NCBI GenBank assembly: GCA_037046735.1
Contig: JBAOHC010000029.1
Location: forward strand, 201,750-265,749
Origin: JADKAV01 sp037046735
Lineage (GTDB): Bacteria > Actinomycetota > Actinomycetes > S36-B12 > UBA10799
Direction: 5' to 3'
DNA length: 64,000 bases
How positions within the stretch are numbered: position 1 is the stretch's first letter; every line of letters begins with the position of its first letter. The notes beneath the pieces are model-generated. The model was not told where the DNA came from. It worked only from the letters and a program-made list of their open reading frames with translations, and did no database searches. The position numbers and the translations under genes were made by a program. Below, one piece after another: positions 41,007-50,243 of this stretch.

Positions 41007-41201
41007 GTGCGTTTGACCGACTTCTGGGAGCGGATGGAGCAGGTGCTTGGAGCCGGCTACTACACCTCGTGGGCGCAGGATCACGTGCTCGCCGAACTCG
41101 GGGGCAGGACCGTCGATCAGGCGCTGCGCGACGGCGAGGATGCGAAGGCCGTGTGGCGCGCCGTGGTGGCCAACCTGCATCTCCCGCCCCGGTTCCGGTA
41201 G
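41007..41201 (+). CDS. DUF3046 family small protein
   Basis: A 64-residue protein (RLTDFWERMEQVLG…YYTSWAQDHVLAELGG) of the DUF3046 family, which in actinobacteria sits directly upstream of recA. The start is a GTG at 41007, 57 bp from the divergent lhr start. The family is short, cytosolic and of unknown function; its constant neighbourhood with recA hints at a DNA-repair connection, which remains inference. Confidence 0.88.
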   Translation: MRLTDFWERMEQVLGAGYYTSWAQDHVLAELGGRTVDQALRDGEDAKAVWRAVVANLHLPPRFR

Positions 41202-41243
41202 CCGCAGCGACGTGCAGGAGTCTGGCGTGTCGCTACTACCGCG

Positions 41244-41259
41244 TCGAACATCCGTTCGG
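41244..41259. promoter_or_regulatory. LexA-binding SOS box upstream of recA
   Basis: TCGAACATCCGTTCGG contains the actinobacterial SOS core GAAC-N4-GTTC (GAAC at 41246-41249, GTTC at 41254-41257), about 100 bp ahead of the recA start and just after the DUF3046 stop. It matches the consensus TCGAAC-N4-GTTCGA except for the last base. Confidence 0.85.
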
Positions 41260-41358
41260 TAACGTGTTGTCCACAGATCCGGCGCACAAACGAGGATGTC
41301 GTACCTGACGGTTAGCGTCGACACGTAACGACTCATCCCCATGGAAGGACACCGCGAG

Positions 41359-42441
41359 ATGGCTGCACAGGACCCGCGAAAGATGGACAAGGGCAAGGCC
41401 CTCGACCAGGCACTGGCCAATATCGACAAGCAGTTCGGCAAAGGCTCGGTCATGCGCCTCGGCGACGAGGGCCGCGCGCCGATCGAGGTGATCCCGACCG
41501 GGTCGGTGGCCCTGGATCTGGCGCTGGGCATCGGAGGTCTGCCGCGCGGTCGGGTCGTCGAGATCTACGGCCCGGAGTCCTCCGGCAAGACCACGGTGGC
41601 CCTGCACGCGATTGCCAGCGCCCAGAAGGCCGGTGGCATCGCTGCCTTCATCGACGCGGAGCATGCTCTGGACCCGGAGTACGCGGGCAAACTCGGGGTC
41701 GACATCGACGCTCTGCTCGTCAGCCAGCCGGATACCGGGGAGCAGGCGCTGGAGATCGCGGACATGTTGGTCCGCTCCAGCGCGATCGACATCATCGTCA
41801 TCGACTCTGTTGCTGCGCTGGTGCCCCGCGCTGAGATCGAGGGGGAGATGGGCGACAGCCACGTGGGGCTGCAGGCCCGGCTGATGAGCCAGGCGCTGCG
41901 CAAGATGACCGGGGCGTTGAAGAACACCGGGACCACGGCGATCTTCATCAATCAGCTGCGGGAGAAGATCGGTGTGATGTTCGGGTCTCCGGAGACCACC
42001 ACCGGTGGCCGAGCCCTGAAGTTCTACTCCTCGATCCGCCTTGATGTGCGGCGCATCGAGACGCTCAAGGACGGCACCGAGCCTGTGGGTAACCGCACTC
42101 GCGTCAAGGTCGTCAAGAACAAGGTCGCACCGCCGTTCAAGCAGGCCGAGTTCGACATTCTCTACGGGATCGGCATCTCCCGCGAGGGCGGTCTGATCGA
42201 CATGGGCGTCGAGCAGGGGATGGTCCGCAAGTCTGGAGCGTGGTACACCTACGAGGGCGATCAGCTCGGTCAGGGCAAGGAGAACGCCCGGGCGTTCCTG
42301 CGGGACAATCCCGATCTGGCCGACGAGCTCGAGAAGCGGCTCAAGGACAAGCTGGGGATCGGCGCTCGGATGGACGCACCAGCCGATGACGACATCGTCG
42401 ACCTCAGTGGTCTGCCGGAGCCGGGGCCGCTGAACCTGTGA
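41359..42441 (+). CDS. recA: Recombinase RecA
   Basis: Forms filaments on single-stranded DNA, catalyses strand exchange and triggers LexA self-cleavage. The protein has 360 residues with no intein. Walker A GPESSGKT is at about 71-78, FIDAEHALDPEYA follows, Walker B is DIIVIDSVAAL, and loop 2 is NQLREKIGVMFGSPETTTGG. The ATG at 41359 is chosen over the one at 41341 because GGAAGGA lies nine bases ahead of it. recX overlaps its stop. Confidence 0.98.
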   Translation: MAAQDPRKMDKGKALDQALANIDKQFGKGSVMRLGDEGRAPIEVIPTGSVALDLALGIGGLPRGRVVEIYGPESSGKTTVALHAIASAQKAGGIAAFIDAEHALDPEYAGKLGVDIDALLVSQPDTGEQALEIADMLVRSSAIDIIVIDSVAALVPRAEIEGEMGDSHVGLQARLMSQALRKMTGALKNTGTTAIFINQLREKIGVMFGSPETTTGGRALKFYSSIRLDVRRIETLKDGTEPVGNRTRVKVVKNKVAPPFKQAEFDILYGIGISREGGLIDMGVEQGMVRKSGAWYTYEGDQLGQGKENARAFLRDNPDLADELEKRLKDKLGIGARMDAPADDDIVDLSGLPEPGPLNL

Positions 42442-42923
42442 CCGAGTCCGATCCGCGAGAGGTCGGTCGGCTGATCGCACTGCGCTTCCTCGAGGCCAAG
42501 CCCCGTACCGAGGCGGAGTTGTACGGGGCGCTGTGTCAGCGCGGTATCCCCGAGGATGTCGCTTCTGAGCTTGTCGTTCGGTTCGTGACTGTGGGGCTGG
42601 TCGATGATCGGGCCTACGCCCGGCTGTGGGTGGAGTCGCGAATGCGGTCACGGGGTCTGGGCGCCACCGCGCTGCGTCAGGAGTTGCGACGCCACCACGT
42701 ACCAGACGCACTGATCGAGGAGGCCTTGGCCGACGTCGAACCGGAGGACAGCCTCGCCGCTGCCGTGGTCAGCGTGCGGGGTCGCGTCGCCCGGTGCCCC
42801 CTGCCGTTGTCGTACAAGGATGAGCGGCGGCTACTGGCCTTCTTGATGCGGCGGGGACACAGCGGGGATACCGCTCGGCAGGCGGTGCGGATGGCAGTCG
42901 ACGAGGTTGCCGAGGCGAGTTGA
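42438..42923 (+). CDS. recX: Regulatory protein RecX
   Basis: Modulates RecA filaments. The 161 residues form three tandem three-helix repeats, seen in ALRFLEAKPRTEAELYGALCQRG, GLVDDRAYARLWVESRMRSRGLG and ERRLLAFLMRRGHSGDTARQAV. The start is a GTG overlapping the recA stop by four bases, so expression is coupled to recA and should rise with the SOS response. Confidence 0.93.
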   Translation: MTESDPREVGRLIALRFLEAKPRTEAELYGALCQRGIPEDVASELVVRFVTVGLVDDRAYARLWVESRMRSRGLGATALRQELRRHHVPDALIEEALADVEPEDSLAAAVVSVRGRVARCPLPLSYKDERRLLAFLMRRGHSGDTARQAVRMAVDEVAEAS

Positions 42924-42942
42924 GTCGTACCCTGGAAGGACC

Positions 42943-44367
42943 ATGTCGCGCACCTACCAAGTCCGTACGTACGGCTGTCAGATGAACGTCCATGACTCCG
43001 AGCGGCTTTCCGGTCTGCTCGAGGAGTCCGGCTACACCCAGGCATCAGAGGGGCAGACCCCAGATCTGATCGTGTTCAACACCTGCGCGGTCCGGGAGAA
43101 TGCGGACAATCGCCTGTACGGCAACCTCGGACACCTGCGGCCCCTGAAGGTCGCGAATCCCGATCTACAGATCGCCGTCGGCGGCTGTCTGGCGCAGAAG
43201 GACAAGTCCCTGATCGTCGACAAGGCGCCGTGGGTCGATGTGGTCTTCGGCACGCACAACCTCGGGTCGCTGCCCGATCTGTTGGATCGTGCCCGGGTGC
43301 GTCATGAGGCCCAGGTGGAGATCCTGCAGCAGCTCGACGAGTTCCCGTCGAATTTGCCGACCCGCCGGGAGTCGGCATTCAGCGGGTGGGTTGCGATCAG
43401 CGTCGGGTGTAACAACACTTGCACGTTCTGCATCGTGCCGTCGTTGCGCGGCAAGGAGGAGGACCGCTCTCCGCACGAGATCCTCTCTGAGGTCCAAGCA
43501 CTCGTTGATGACGGGGTGATCGAGGTCACCTTGTTGGGGCAGAACGTGAACGCCTATCGGTACGGCGGGCGGCACGGGTTCGCGGACCTTCTGCGCGCCT
43601 GCGGGGACATCGACGGCCTACACCGGGTCCGCTTCACCAGCCCGCACCCCCGCGATTTCACCGACGATGTCATCGAGGCCATGGCGCAGACGCCCAATGT
43701 CATGCACCAGTTGCACATGCCGCTGCAGTCGGGCAGCGATGACGTGCTCAAGCGGATGCGGCGCAGTTACCGTGGGCAACGATTCCTCGGCATCCTGGAC
43801 CGCGTGCGCACGGCCATGCCCGATGCGGCAATCACCACCGACATCATCGTGGGGTTCCCAGGGGAGACTGAACAGGACTTCCAGGACACCCTGGAAGTTG
43901 TCCGGCGAGCGCGGTTCGCTGGCGCGTTCACCTTCCAGTACTCGCCACGCCCCGGGACCCCCGCCGCAACGTATCCGGATCAGGTCCCCAAGGCCGTGGT
44001 TCAAGAGCGCTACGAGCGACTGGTGACGCTCGTGGACGACATCGCATGGGAGGAGAACAAGCGGCTTGTGGGTCAGGAAGTCGAGGTATTGACCAGCGTC
44101 GGTGAGGGCCGTAAGGACCAGGCCACCCACCGCAAGACCGGCCGCGCCCGCGACGGCCGCCTGGTCCACTTCCTCGATATCGACGACCGCGCGCGGCCAG
44201 GCGACCTCGTGTCCACCCGGGTCACCTACGCCGCGCCGCACCACCTGGTCGCTGACTCCGAAGCGATCGAGGTCACGACCACGTCTGGTGGGGATGCCCA
44301 GCACCGTGACCCAACGCCGGCCACGGATCAGGTCATGCTGGGTCTGCCCACCGTACGGTCCATCTAG
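42943..44367 (+). CDS. miaB: tRNA-2-methylthio-N6-dimethylallyladenosine synthase
   Basis: Radical-SAM methylthiotransferase that modifies A37 of tRNA after MiaA. The protein has 474 residues. Auxiliary cluster cysteines are in TYGCQMN, NTCAVRENAD and GGCLAQKD; the SAM cluster motif CNNTCTFC is at 156-163; a TRAM domain closes the C-terminus. The ATG at 42943 has GGAAGGA just upstream. The last 35 bases overlap the 3' end of the convergent dioxygenase-like gene. miaA lies 0.9 kb downstream, so both steps of the modification are encoded close together. Confidence 0.96.
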   Translation: MSRTYQVRTYGCQMNVHDSERLSGLLEESGYTQASEGQTPDLIVFNTCAVRENADNRLYGNLGHLRPLKVANPDLQIAVGGCLAQKDKSLIVDKAPWVDVVFGTHNLGSLPDLLDRARVRHEAQVEILQQLDEFPSNLPTRRESAFSGWVAISVGCNNTCTFCIVPSLRGKEEDRSPHEILSEVQALVDDGVIEVTLLGQNVNAYRYGGRHGFADLLRACGDIDGLHRVRFTSPHPRDFTDDVIEAMAQTPNVMHQLHMPLQSGSDDVLKRMRRSYRGQRFLGILDRVRTAMPDAAITTDIIVGFPGETEQDFQDTLEVVRRARFAGAFTFQYSPRPGTPAATYPDQVPKAVVQERYERLVTLVDDIAWEENKRLVGQEVEVLTSVGEGRKDQATHRKTGRARDGRLVHFLDIDDRARPGDLVSTRVTYAAPHHLVADSEAIEVTTTSGGDAQHRDPTPATDQVMLGLPTVRSI

Positions 44368-44938
44368 CGACGACGTACAGAACGCCGAAGGGAGCCGTCG
44401 CCACATCGACCGAAGCCGACTGCACCTGCGCCACTTGCTCGGCCAGCGAGACCCAGGCTGGCGCACCGGCAGCGCCGACCTGAGTCGCCAGTTCCAGGTC
44501 CGTTTCTGCCAGGGCCCGTGCATCGCCATGCCGCAGAGCAGCCAGCACGGCGTCGTCGAAGGGGATAGCGGCCGGATTGGTGTGCCCGGGTGCCTTATCC
44601 GTACGAGACGAACTGGCGTCACCCATCACCAGCACTGCGTCATAAGCACCCAGTGAGCCGCCCGGACCAACCATCTCGGCCGACCGGCCGGCCAGCAGCC
44701 ACCGTGCCATTCCTTCGGCCAGACCAACTCGCTTTCCGTGCCCGATCGTGACACCGAAGCCAGCCAGCGACCAGGTCTCGTCGCCCACGGGGTGCTCCGG
44801 CAGCCCAGCGGCCACGTTCGAGCCAGCACAGGCCCAGTCCACAGCCGCCCGGGCCGCCACACGCACATCGTCCAAGTCGTGGGCCGCGCCCGCTGCGATC
44901 TCCGGTATCAGCAGGGGAGGGGTGGGCAGGAAGGCCAC
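44333..44938 (-). CDS. Class III extradiol dioxygenase-like protein
   Basis: A 201-residue protein starting AFLPTPPLLIPEIAAGAAHDLD, a pattern seen in actinobacterial proteins annotated as class III extradiol ring-cleavage dioxygenase subunit B-like and placed between miaB and miaA. The order of the segments GFGVTIGHGKR and AVLVMGDASSSRT fits that group. Metal ligands cannot be assigned with confidence and the substrate is unknown. It is probably co-transcribed with the small gene at 44950, with 11 bp between them. Confidence 0.65.
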   Translation of the reverse strand: MAFLPTPPLLIPEIAAGAAHDLDDVRVAARAAVDWACAGSNVAAGLPEHPVGDETWSLAGFGVTIGHGKRVGLAEGMARWLLAGRSAEMVGPGGSLGAYDAVLVMGDASSSRTDKAPGHTNPAAIPFDDAVLAALRHGDARALAETDLELATQVGAAGAPAWVSLAEQVAQVQSASVDVATAPFGVLYVVARWTVRWADPA

Positions 44939-44949
44939 CCGCGCGCTGG

Positions 44950-45249
44950 TCAGGACGATTCCTTGGGCTTGGGAACGGCGGCCTTGGCTGCGTTCACGGC
45001 GTCCGTCGCCGCGCTGGACATCTGATTGCCCGCCGCCACTGCCTTGTCCAAGGCGCCCGAAACGGCACTGTCCACGGTGGCCGTGACGGCCGATGCTGAC
45101 CCTCCGGTGCCCTCGTCGATCGCATCAGTGACCTTGTCCACCACTTCGGCGATCTTGTCCCCGGACCCATCGACAAGACCACCGACGCCGGTCTTGACCT
45201 TGTCCACGATGTCGCTGGCCTGTTTGCTGATGTCCTCGAACGCGCCCAT
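44950..45249 (-). CDS. Small helical protein resembling Rv0909-type antitoxin proteins
   Basis: A 99-residue protein rich in Ala, Asp, Lys and Val with a heptad-like pattern (ISKQASDIVDKVKTGVGGLVDG…KIAEVVDKVTDAIDEGTGG). It has no signal peptide or membrane helix. Its style resembles the short DKVKD/DKAGD-repeat proteins of actinobacteria that some databases label antitoxins, but no toxin gene is adjacent and the label is doubtful. The start at 45249 has AGGAGAAGC upstream. It is divergent from miaA, 56 bp away. Confidence 0.6.
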   Translation of the reverse strand: MGAFEDISKQASDIVDKVKTGVGGLVDGSGDKIAEVVDKVTDAIDEGTGGSASAVTATVDSAVSGALDKAVAAGNQMSSAATDAVNAAKAAVPKPKESS

Positions 45250-45305
45250 CGCTTCTCCTAGGTGCTGGCGGAACCCCAGCCCAGGATAGGGAGGACAATC
45301 GAGGA

Positions 45306-46178
45306 GTGTCGAACGCAGCCCTGATCGCCATCGTGGGGCCCACGGCCGCCGGTAAGTCGGCGGTGGCGATGAGCATCGCGCACCGCGTGGGTGCGGAGAT
45401 CGTCAATGGTGATGCCTTCTGCCTGTACCGCGGCATGGACATCGGGACCGCCAAGCCCAGTGGGGCTGACCGGGCCGCAATAGCACATCACGTCATCGAC
45501 ACCCACGATGTCAGTGCCGAGGTGGACGTGGCTACCTACCAGCATCTGGCCCGCACCGCTGTGCGCGAGGTGCTCGGCCGCGGGGTGCCCGTGGTGTTGG
45601 CGGGCGGCTCTGGGCTGTATGTCCAGGCCGCCCTGGATGACCTGCAGTTCCCGGCGACGGACCGAACGGTCCGGGCGCGACTGGAGCAGGAACTGGCCGA
45701 CGTGGGGTCACGTGCGTTGCACGCGCGGCTCGCGGCTGTCGACCCTGTGGCCGCGGGCGAGATCCAGCCCGCCAACGGTCGGCGCATCGTGCGCGCGCTG
45801 GAGGTCAACGAGCTCACGGGACAACCGTTCACCGCGTCCCTGGGTCAACCGACGGCGTGGCTGCCGTCGCTGCGGATCGGGTTCGACCCCGGAGTGGCGG
45901 CAGTGGATAGCGCCATCGAGGCGCGGGTTCACCTCATGTGGCAACAGGGCCTGGTCGACGAGGTGCAGCGACTCGGACCGCACATGAGCCGTACGGCTCG
46001 ACTCGCGGTCGGCTATCGCCAGATTCTCGAGGACCCGCAGACCGCTCGGGAGAGGACCATCACGGCCACCCGGCAGTTGGCACGCAAGCAGCGCAAGTGG
46101 TTCCGGCGTGACCCCCGTGTCCGCTGGGCGCAAACGCCTGCGCAGGTCGATCAGATTCTTGGCACTCTAGAGGTATGA
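45306..46178 (+). CDS. miaA: tRNA dimethylallyltransferase
   Basis: Transfers a dimethylallyl group to A37 of tRNAs reading UNN codons, making the substrate of MiaB. The protein has 290 residues. The P-loop GPTAAGKS is at about 11-18, the family feature VNGDAFCLYRGMDIGTAKP has Ala-Phe where Ser-Met or Ser-Arg is more usual, and LAGGSGLYVQA follows. ARKQRKWFRRDPR is the C-terminal tRNA-binding motif. A GTG start at 45306 is used; the stop overlaps the dapF start (ATGA). Confidence 0.95.
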   Translation: MSNAALIAIVGPTAAGKSAVAMSIAHRVGAEIVNGDAFCLYRGMDIGTAKPSGADRAAIAHHVIDTHDVSAEVDVATYQHLARTAVREVLGRGVPVVLAGGSGLYVQAALDDLQFPATDRTVRARLEQELADVGSRALHARLAAVDPVAAGEIQPANGRRIVRALEVNELTGQPFTASLGQPTAWLPSLRIGFDPGVAAVDSAIEARVHLMWQQGLVDEVQRLGPHMSRTARLAVGYRQILEDPQTARERTITATRQLARKQRKWFRRDPRVRWAQTPAQVDQILGTLEV

Positions 46179-46984
46179 GTACCCGACTGCCGTTCACGAA
46201 AGGGCATGGCACCGGCAATGACTTCGTGCTGCTGCCCGATCCTGACGACCAGATCACGGTAACGGCACAGGCGGTGCAGGCTGTGTGCGACCGGCGGTTC
46301 GGCATCGGCGGCGACGGCCTGATCCGGGTCGTGCCGCAGGACGGGCGCTGGTTCATGGACTACCACAACGCCGATGGATCCATCGGTGAGATGTGCGGCA
46401 ATGGAGCCCGGGTGTTCGCAGCGTATCTGCGCCAGCACGGCCTCATCGACGCCAGCGAGTTTGAGATCGGCACCCGCGGCGGGGTGCGGCAGGTGGCCTT
46501 TGATGACCATTTGGTGCACATTGACATGGGAGCACCGCGCCATGACGGCGGACAAGTCACTGTGAGCGTAGGCGAGCGCAGGTGGCCCGCTCAGGCGGTG
46601 TTCATGCCCAACCCGCATGCGGTCGTGTTTGTGGACGATCTCGATCTGAACCTAGAGGTGGCGCCGCAGGTCGCCTCCGAGATCTTCCCTGCGGGTCAGA
46701 ACGTGGAGTTCGTCGTGGTGGCCAGCCCGGGTGAGCACGCCCGGATGCGCGTGCACGAGCGTGGGGTGGGCGAGACCTTGTCGTGCGGGACCGGCATCTG
46801 CGCGGTCGCCGATCAGGTCTGGGCCGCAGCCGGAGTGGTCGGCCCAGCACGGGTACGGGTGGATGTGCCGGGCGGAACGTGTTGGGTCCAACGCACGCCC
46901 TCAGGATCGCTGGTCCTGATCGGACCCGCGGCCCTGGTGGCCGACGGGGAATTGAGCCACGAGTTAACGGAGATGTTTGCGTGA
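46175..46984 (+). CDS. dapF: Diaminopimelate epimerase
   Basis: Interconverts LL- and meso-diaminopimelate for peptidoglycan and lysine. The protein has 269 residues. The two active-site cysteines are in MCGNGARVFA (about 72) and SCGTGICAV (about 205). FTKGHGTGNDFVLL at the N-terminus is typical. It is coupled on both sides, by ATGA with miaA and GTGA with hflX. Confidence 0.97.
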   Translation: MSTRLPFTKGHGTGNDFVLLPDPDDQITVTAQAVQAVCDRRFGIGGDGLIRVVPQDGRWFMDYHNADGSIGEMCGNGARVFAAYLRQHGLIDASEFEIGTRGGVRQVAFDDHLVHIDMGAPRHDGGQVTVSVGERRWPAQAVFMPNPHAVVFVDDLDLNLEVAPQVASEIFPAGQNVEFVVVASPGEHARMRVHERGVGETLSCGTGICAVADQVWAAAGVVGPARVRVDVPGGTCWVQRTPSGSLVLIGPAALVADGELSHELTEMFA

Positions 46985-48348
46985 CCGACATTCGGATCGA
47001 AGACCAACTGGCCGACCGCGAGGCGCTGCGCCGGGTGCCGGGGCTGTCCACCGAACTCGAGGACATCAGCGAGGTCGAGTACCGCCAGATCCGCCTGGAG
47101 CAGGTGGTACTCGTGGGGGTGTGGACCGAGGGCAGCGCGCAGGACGCCGATCGCTCGTTGCAGGAACTGGCCAGGCTGGCCGAGACCGCCGGTGCACTTG
47201 TTCTGGAAGGGGTCGTGCAGCGCCGCCATGTTCCCGACCCGGCGACCTATGTGGGCTCGGGTAAGGCCAAAGAACTGCGCGAGATCGTGGCCAGCACGGG
47301 TGCCGACACCGTCATTTGCGACGGTGAGCTGACGCCCGGGCAGTTGCGCAAACTTGAGGCCGTCGTGAAGGTCAAGGTAGTGGATCGCACCTGGCTGATT
47401 CTCGATATCTTCGCTCAGCATGCGCGCAGCAAGGAGGGCAAGGCGCAGGTGGCTCTGGCCCAGATGGAATACATGTTGCCCAGGCTGCGCGGTTGGGGTG
47501 AGTCCCTGAGCCAGCAGGTGGGTGGCATCGGCGTCCGGGGCGGACCGGGTGAGACGAAGATCGAGATCGATCGCCGCCGCATCCGCTCCCAGATGACCAG
47601 GCTGCGCCGGCAGCTACGCGGCTTGGACCGGGTACGCGCCAGCAAGGCCGCCCGCCGGCGCAACTCCGACGAGCCCTCGGTGGTGCTCGCCGGCTATACG
47701 AACGCCGGTAAGTCCAGCCTGCTGAACCGGCTCACCGGTGCCGGCCTGCTGGTCGATGATGCCCTGTTCGCGACCCTCGACCCGACTGTACGGCGGGGCC
47801 GGACGCCCTCGGGCCGGCATTTCACGATCACGGATACGGTCGGCTTCGTCCGGCATCTGCCGCACTCGCTTGTGGAGGCGTTCAAGTCCACACTGGAGGA
47901 GGTCGAGGCGGCGGACCTGCTGCTCATAGTTATCGACGGCACCGATCCGGATCCCTTCGGCCAACTGCAGGCAGTACGCGAGGCCATGCATGACAGCCGA
48001 GGCAGCGATGGCGCCGAGTTAGTGGTCGTGAACAAGGCGGATATCGCCGACCCGGACACGCTGGCCTTGATCCGCCGCGACATCGCGCGCAGCATGGAGG
48101 TCTCCGCGCTCACCGGACAGGGTATCGATGATCTGATGCAGCGTTTGGACACTGACCTGCCTGATCCCCTCCAGACCGTCGACGCGGTGATCCCGTTCGC
48201 GCGGGGGGATCTGGTGAGCCGCGTGTATGCCGTGGGAACCCACGTCAGCGTCGAGCACCTGGACGACGGCACACATGTGAGTGCGCGTGTCCCCGCTGAC
48301 CTCGCCGCTGCCATCGCCGGCGCCGCCGATGACAGAATCGATGGATGA
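46981..48348 (+). CDS. hflX: GTPase HflX
   Basis: Ribosome-associated GTPase that rescues or splits stalled ribosomes under stress. The protein has 455 residues. The N-terminal HflX domain has DPATYVGSGKAKELREI and a glycine-rich loop region GGIGVRGGPGETKIE. The G domain follows with G1 GYTNAGKSS (about 238-246), G3 DTVGF and G4 NKAD. The GTG at 46981 overlaps dapF. The frame is open further upstream in dapF, but homology begins here. Confidence 0.95.
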   Translation: MTDIRIEDQLADREALRRVPGLSTELEDISEVEYRQIRLEQVVLVGVWTEGSAQDADRSLQELARLAETAGALVLEGVVQRRHVPDPATYVGSGKAKELREIVASTGADTVICDGELTPGQLRKLEAVVKVKVVDRTWLILDIFAQHARSKEGKAQVALAQMEYMLPRLRGWGESLSQQVGGIGVRGGPGETKIEIDRRRIRSQMTRLRRQLRGLDRVRASKAARRRNSDEPSVVLAGYTNAGKSSLLNRLTGAGLLVDDALFATLDPTVRRGRTPSGRHFTITDTVGFVRHLPHSLVEAFKSTLEEVEAADLLLIVIDGTDPDPFGQLQAVREAMHDSRGSDGAELVVVNKADIADPDTLALIRRDIARSMEVSALTGQGIDDLMQRLDTDLPDPLQTVDAVIPFARGDLVSRVYAVGTHVSVEHLDDGTHVSARVPADLAAAIAGAADDRIDG

Positions 48349-50237
48349 CCCCACCGCTCGAGGACCTGCTGGCCACGGTCGTCGCCGACCTGAATGGGAC
48401 CGACCGCCCCGGCCAGGCCCGCATGGTCGAGATGGTGGCCGACACCCTCGCCGACCACGGCACCGTACTGATCCAGGCCGGCACGGGTACGGGAAAGTCC
48501 ATCGGCTACCTGCTGCCCAGTACTGTGCATGTCCAGGACAAGGGCAGGGTGGTCGTAGCGACCGCCACCCTGGCGTTGCAGCACCAACTGGTGGAGCGCG
48601 ACCTGCCCCGACTACTTTCAGCGCTGTCCGCAGACCTGCCCGGTCAGGTGTCGTTCGCCACTCTCAAAGGCCGCAGCAACTACCTGTGTCTGGCGCGCCT
48701 GCAGGGCTCCGAGGATTCCGATCAGCAGACCCTGGATCGCACCGCCCTGGAGCAGCAGGCGGCCCAGGTTCGGGAGTGGGCCGAGGCCACCACCACCGGC
48801 GACCGCGATGAACTCGAAGGGATCTCCGGGTTGGTGTGGTCGGCCTACTCGGTCAATTCCTTGGAGTGCTCGCGCGGCAGTGGCTGCCCGTTCGTGGAGG
48901 ACTGTTGGGCGGAGAAGGCCTTGGCGCGGGCCCGTGCCTCGGACATCATCGTGACGAACCACTCGCTGCTGGCCCTCAACGCTGTGCAGGAGGGCATTCT
49001 GGGTGAGCACGACGCGGTGATCGTCGACGAGGCGCACTCTTTGCCCGGCGCCCTGCAGCGGGCAGCGACCCACGAACTTGGCGTCGAGAGCATCAGACGG
49101 GCAGCGCGGAGGGCGCGTACGGTCGGGGTGGCCGAGGAATCAGACCGTCTGCTCGACGCCGCCGACGCGCTCGACATCGCTCTGGCCGAGTGGGATGCCG
49201 AGGACGGCCGTCGCGTCGTTCAGGTCCCGCCGGCCGTGGCCCAAGCGCTCATCACGGTGCGCGAGGCGTGTGGGATCACCCGAGAGGCCCTGCGCCGGGC
49301 CACGGACGCGGACGCCACCGGCCGGCAGCGTGCCATGGCAGCCGTCGAAGAGGCTCACGATGCCGCCGGGGAGTTGATCTCCGCCAACGAGTCGACCGTG
49401 ATGTGGCGCCGCAAGGACCGCCTTTTCATCATGCCGCTCAACGTCGCCGGCATCGTGCGCGACGGCATCATCGGTGACCGTGCCGCGGTGTTCACGTCGG
49501 CCACGTTGCAGCTCGGCGGGAGTTTCGACGCCGTCGCAGCGCAGTTGGGACTACGCAAGGGCGAGTGGCTCGGTGAGGACGTCGGCAGCCCGTTCAACTA
49601 CCCGGCCCAGGGCATCCTGTTCGTCCCTGATCGGCTGGCTGCTCCGGGTCCCGGCTGGCCAACGGCGGCGGCGCTCGACACGGCGCGCCAACTGGTCAGT
49701 GCTGCGGGTGGCCGGGCCTTGGTGTTGATGGCTTCCTGGCATGGCGTCGAGGTCATGTCGGAGGCACTGGCGGGCTTGGTCGAGGGACCCCTGATCGTGC
49801 AGCGCAAAGGCGAGAGCACAGCCGGTTTGATCCGGGCATTCGCGGAGGACCCGGGCAGCGTCCTGGTAGGCACTCTGGGTCTGTGGCAGGGCGTGGACGT
49901 CCCCGGGGACGCATGCACGCTGGTCATCATCGACAAGTTGCCCTTCCCGCCGCCCACAGACCCCGTCGTGAGTGCGCGACAGGCTGCGATCGACGCCGAC
50001 GGGGGCTCTGGCTGGATGCAGGTGTCACTGCCGCAGGCGGCCGTCACGCTGGCGCAAGGGGCTGGCCGTCTGATTCGAACCGACGCCGATCGCGGTGTGG
50101 TGGCGATCCTGGACAGCCGGTTGGCCAATCGGCGCTACGGCGGCTACCTGCGGCGCAGCCTCCCGCCCTTCGCCTTCATGACTGACACGGCCAAGGTCTG
50201 CCAAGCACTGGAGCGCCTGGACGCCACGTACAGCTAG
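48345..50237 (+). CDS. dinG: DinG-family ATP-dependent DNA helicase
   Basis: A superfamily 2 XPD/DinG-type helicase of 630 residues, thought to unwind structured DNA during repair. Walker A is GTGTGKS (about 47-53), TATLALQHQL follows, and the DEAH box is VIVDEAHSLPG (about 225). Between them CSRGSGCPFVEDCW provides clustered cysteines for an iron-sulfur cluster. The C-terminal motif is TLGLWQGVDVPGD…VIIDKLPF. The start overlaps the hflX stop (ATGA). It ends six bases from the convergent lexA gene. Confidence 0.9.
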   Translation: MTPPLEDLLATVVADLNGTDRPGQARMVEMVADTLADHGTVLIQAGTGTGKSIGYLLPSTVHVQDKGRVVVATATLALQHQLVERDLPRLLSALSADLPGQVSFATLKGRSNYLCLARLQGSEDSDQQTLDRTALEQQAAQVREWAEATTTGDRDELEGISGLVWSAYSVNSLECSRGSGCPFVEDCWAEKALARARASDIIVTNHSLLALNAVQEGILGEHDAVIVDEAHSLPGALQRAATHELGVESIRRAARRARTVGVAEESDRLLDAADALDIALAEWDAEDGRRVVQVPPAVAQALITVREACGITREALRRATDADATGRQRAMAAVEEAHDAAGELISANESTVMWRRKDRLFIMPLNVAGIVRDGIIGDRAAVFTSATLQLGGSFDAVAAQLGLRKGEWLGEDVGSPFNYPAQGILFVPDRLAAPGPGWPTAAALDTARQLVSAAGGRALVLMASWHGVEVMSEALAGLVEGPLIVQRKGESTAGLIRAFAEDPGSVLVGTLGLWQGVDVPGDACTLVIIDKLPFPPPTDPVVSARQAAIDADGGSGWMQVSLPQAAVTLAQGAGRLIRTDADRGVVAILDSRLANRRYGGYLRRSLPPFAFMTDTAKVCQALERLDATYS

Positions 50238-50243
50238 CTGGGC

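Noticed and set aside
40971..41531. N-terminal extension of the Lhr-type helicase over DUF3046 and recA
   Set aside because: The frame is open but its residues are antisense translation of recA and DUF3046. Homology to Lhr begins at the ATG at 40949.
41359..42441. Possible recA intein
   Set aside because: The gene is 360 codons with uninterrupted RecA motifs, so no intein is present.
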